Below are positions 62,457 through 64,000 of a stretch of DNA of 64,000 nt, piece after piece. Made by a program: the position numbers and the translations under genes. Source of the DNA: Streptomyces sp. CB01201 (GTDB lineage: Bacteria; Actinomycetota; Actinomycetes; Streptomycetales; Streptomycetaceae). Numbering within the stretch: position 1 is the stretch's first letter; each line of letters opens with the position of its first letter. Where the stretch lies: the NCBI RefSeq assembly GCF_002803085.1, contig NZ_NNBJ01000005.1:368017-432016 (forward strand). The letters are read 5' to 3'. The notes beneath the pieces were generated by a model. It searched no databases. It saw only the letters and a list, made by a program, of their open reading frames with translations, and was not told the origin of the DNA.

Positions 62457-63423
62457 CTATGGCCAGAAAAAGGCGAGTTGACGTTTGGATGGCGATGTGT
62501 TGTGTGTGCCCCGGCCTGTTCGGTCCCAGTCGATTGCATCCCCTTCACACAACTTTCTGCCACACGGCAACGGCAAAGGTTTCGTGGGCAAGTGGCACTG
62601 AGGGCCAGGAAGCGGAATCAGATGGACACGGTCATGACATCTGAGGACAGGTGCAGAACCGATTCGGCTTCGACTTCGACGAAATGTGTCGCGGTTTCAC
62701 GCCTGTGGGTGATGTCGCGCACCCCGCGCCACCCCGCCGACCAGCACTTTCCGTCGCCTGGGGTGGCGTCGGGTGGCGGACGGCACGGGCCCGGCAGGGT
62801 GCGTTCCCGGGGCAGGGGGCGTCGGCCCCTCGCGACCGGAATCTGTGCGGTGTCCGCTCTCGCATGGCTGACCTGGGGTTTCTTGGTGACGCTCGCCGTG
62901 ATCGGAATGCCGTGGTCCGGCGGCGGAGCGTCCCGCTCCGGGCGGCCGGGCGCGAGACACCACCTCGTGCGGCCGCCCGGCGCGGCCGAGGGCGAGCGCT
63001 GCGGGCTCCCCTCGTGATCAGCAACTACCGCCCGGTGTGCGGGAGTCCACGCCCTTGGCAAGGGGGGCCGGGGCCATTTCCTTGTGGCGTCGGTGGCGCC
63101 GGGCGAGGGCGCGTTGAGGTGCGAGGTGGCGTGCACGGTGCGTAAAAGGGGTGCGGGGCGCTCGCGGGAGCGCGCGATGCGGAATTCCCCGCCCGGTGGA
63201 CGGGCCCGACGGGGCGCCGTCGCCACCCGGACCAGCGTCGACGGAATCCGGCCAGGATCGCAGCGGCGATACGGGCGGTGGTCGTGGGGCTTTCGCCGGG
63301 TTGCGGGGTGGGGCGGTGGGGTGAGGTGTGGGGAAGTGGTGAGGAATCCGGCCAGGGAGCGGCAGGGCCGGGGCCGGGCTGAGCCTTGGGCGTGGGGGAG
63401 TGGCCGGTGGCTCGGGCGGGGGT

Positions 63424-63448
63424 GGTGCCGATGCCCGCATCGGTCACC
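63424..63448. repeat. Inverted repeat in the right-hand non-coding region
   Basis: GGTG-CCGATGC-CC-GCATCGG-T-CACC: an 11-bp interrupted stem with one bulged base, a possible operator or terminator. Confidence 0.5.
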
Positions 63449-63641
63449 GATTCTGGCGCCGGCGCCGGGGGAGTGCGCGGGTTCGGTCGGCGGGGTCCTG
63501 CGGCGCCGGCCGGGTGGCGGTGGGGGTGCGGCTCTGCCCGGGTGGGGTTGCGTGGTCTTCCGGTGCCGTCGAGGCCGCGGGGTCTGCCAGGTGTAGGGGC
63601 GGCGGCTCTGTGGGCCGCGCGGCGGGCCACCCGGTGGAGGT

Positions 63642-63726
63642 CGGCGGCTCAGGTGGGTCTTCGCGGTCCGCTGCGGCGGCTCGGGTGGGCTTCGCGGTCT
63701 GGTTCGGCGGCTCGGGTGGGGCCGCC
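63642..63726 (+). repeat. 31-32-bp imperfect tandem repeat
   Basis: CGGCGGCTC(A/G)GGTGGG starts copies at 63642, 63674 and 63705; the first two continue with (T)CTTCGCGGTC. Further right (63868-63935) CTGGTCC-type short repeats occur. Confidence 0.65.
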
Positions 63727-63982
63727 GGGTGGGGTCGGTTCGTCGGCTGCGACGATGCAACGGCCGTCTTCGCCCGCCGCGCGCAACAGCCGTGCGGCGC
63801 GCCGGGGGACGGCCGGGCCCGCTCGCCGACCGGTGCGTCGCGCGCCTGGCCGCCGCCCGAGGGGCCCGATGGTCCGTGGTCCCTGGTCCGTGATCGCTGT
63901 CCCTGGTCCTCGGTCCTGGTCCCTGGCCCTGGCTCGGCGCCCGCCGTTTGCGGCAACACAGCCCGACGAGAAGGAAGTTGAC

Positions 63983-64000
63983 ATGACCGACCTCCGTATC
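63983..64000 (+). CDS. Start of a gene running off the window
   Basis: ATG 63983 follows AAGGAAG by 5 nt, a strong ribosome site, and opens a frame MTDLRI that continues past the window end. Nothing can be said of the product. Confidence 0.6.

Larger units (their letters stand above)
62308..63982. other. Long region without a convincing gene
   Basis: About 1.7 kb. Open frames on both strands are low-complexity (Pro/Arg/Ala/Gly-rich) and lack domains. One short plus-strand frame, 62622-63017, has AGGAAG upstream and a hydrophobic stretch (GICAVSALAWLTWGFLVTLAVIG) and could be a remnant membrane protein. The left 350 bp are A+T-richer and promoter-like; the right half is G-rich with short tandem repeats. 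Confidence 0.65.

Noticed and set aside
62618..63760. 380-codon minus-strand frame in the right-hand gap
   Set aside because: Pro/Arg/Thr-rich low complexity without a start signal or domain; treated as non-coding.

Overview
The window is about 64 kb of very high G+C DNA with strong G/C preference at third codon positions, many GTG starts and 4-bp ATGA/GTGA gene overlaps. Gene content (a cvn conservon, a hopanoid cluster, a GlxA-type regulator, an SCO6745-family protein, a DCC-family protein) points to a Streptomyces chromosome. From memory, the order idi - cation transporter - CDP-alcohol transferase - hopanoid genes - dxs - aminotransferase - cupin regulator matches the S. coelicolor SCO6745-SCO6771 neighbourhood. 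This was not checked by alignment. No rRNA, tRNA, CRISPR, integrase or transposase was seen.

Layout. 1-8.8 kb: the end of an X-Pro dipeptidyl-peptidase, a stand-alone type II thioesterase, an ABC-F ATPase, a histidine kinase/response regulator pair, and a UDP-GlcNAc 2-epimerase next to a processive membrane glycosyltransferase. 8.9-18.7 kb: Tex, an SCO6745-family protein behind a TetR-type palindrome, a GlxA regulator followed by two tandem isonitrile-hydratase-like DJ-1/PfpI genes, a crotonase, an HdeD-like membrane protein, an RsbW-like ATPase, idi and a cation diffusion facilitator. 19.0-26.0 kb: a tightly overlapping seven-gene operon with two CDP-alcohol phosphotransferases, a LicC-like nucleotidyltransferase, an sn-glycerol-1-phosphate dehydrogenase homologue, a GT2 glycosyltransferase and a TagG/TagH-like ABC exporter. 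26.4-38.4 kb: the hopanoid cluster hpnC-hpnD-small ORF-hpnE-prenyl synthase-shc-hpnG-hpnH, then dxs and hpnO, followed by a cupin regulator with a twin operator. 39-56.9 kb: metabolic, secreted and hydrolytic genes, including a GH36 alpha-galactosidase, an S53 peptidase, an Ere-fold protein lacking its active site, a lipoprotein deacetylase and a class A PBP. 57-61 kb: the conservon cvnABCD plus a GAF gene. 61-64 kb: an acyl-CoA dehydrogenase, then about 1.7 kb without a convincing gene.

How the parts work together. idi, dxs and the prenyl synthase can supply C5 and C15 units. HpnC, HpnD and HpnE turn farnesyl diphosphate into squalene, Shc cyclises it to hopene, HpnH adds adenosine, HpnG removes adenine, and HpnO is the aminotransferase for the amino-hopanoid side chain. 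Just upstream, the seven-gene operon carries every step expected for making, activating, transferring, glycosylating and exporting a phospho-polyol surface compound. The G1P-type dehydrogenase suggests a building block of the stereochemistry usually linked with archaeal lipids. I consider this operon the best candidate in the window for an undescribed system.
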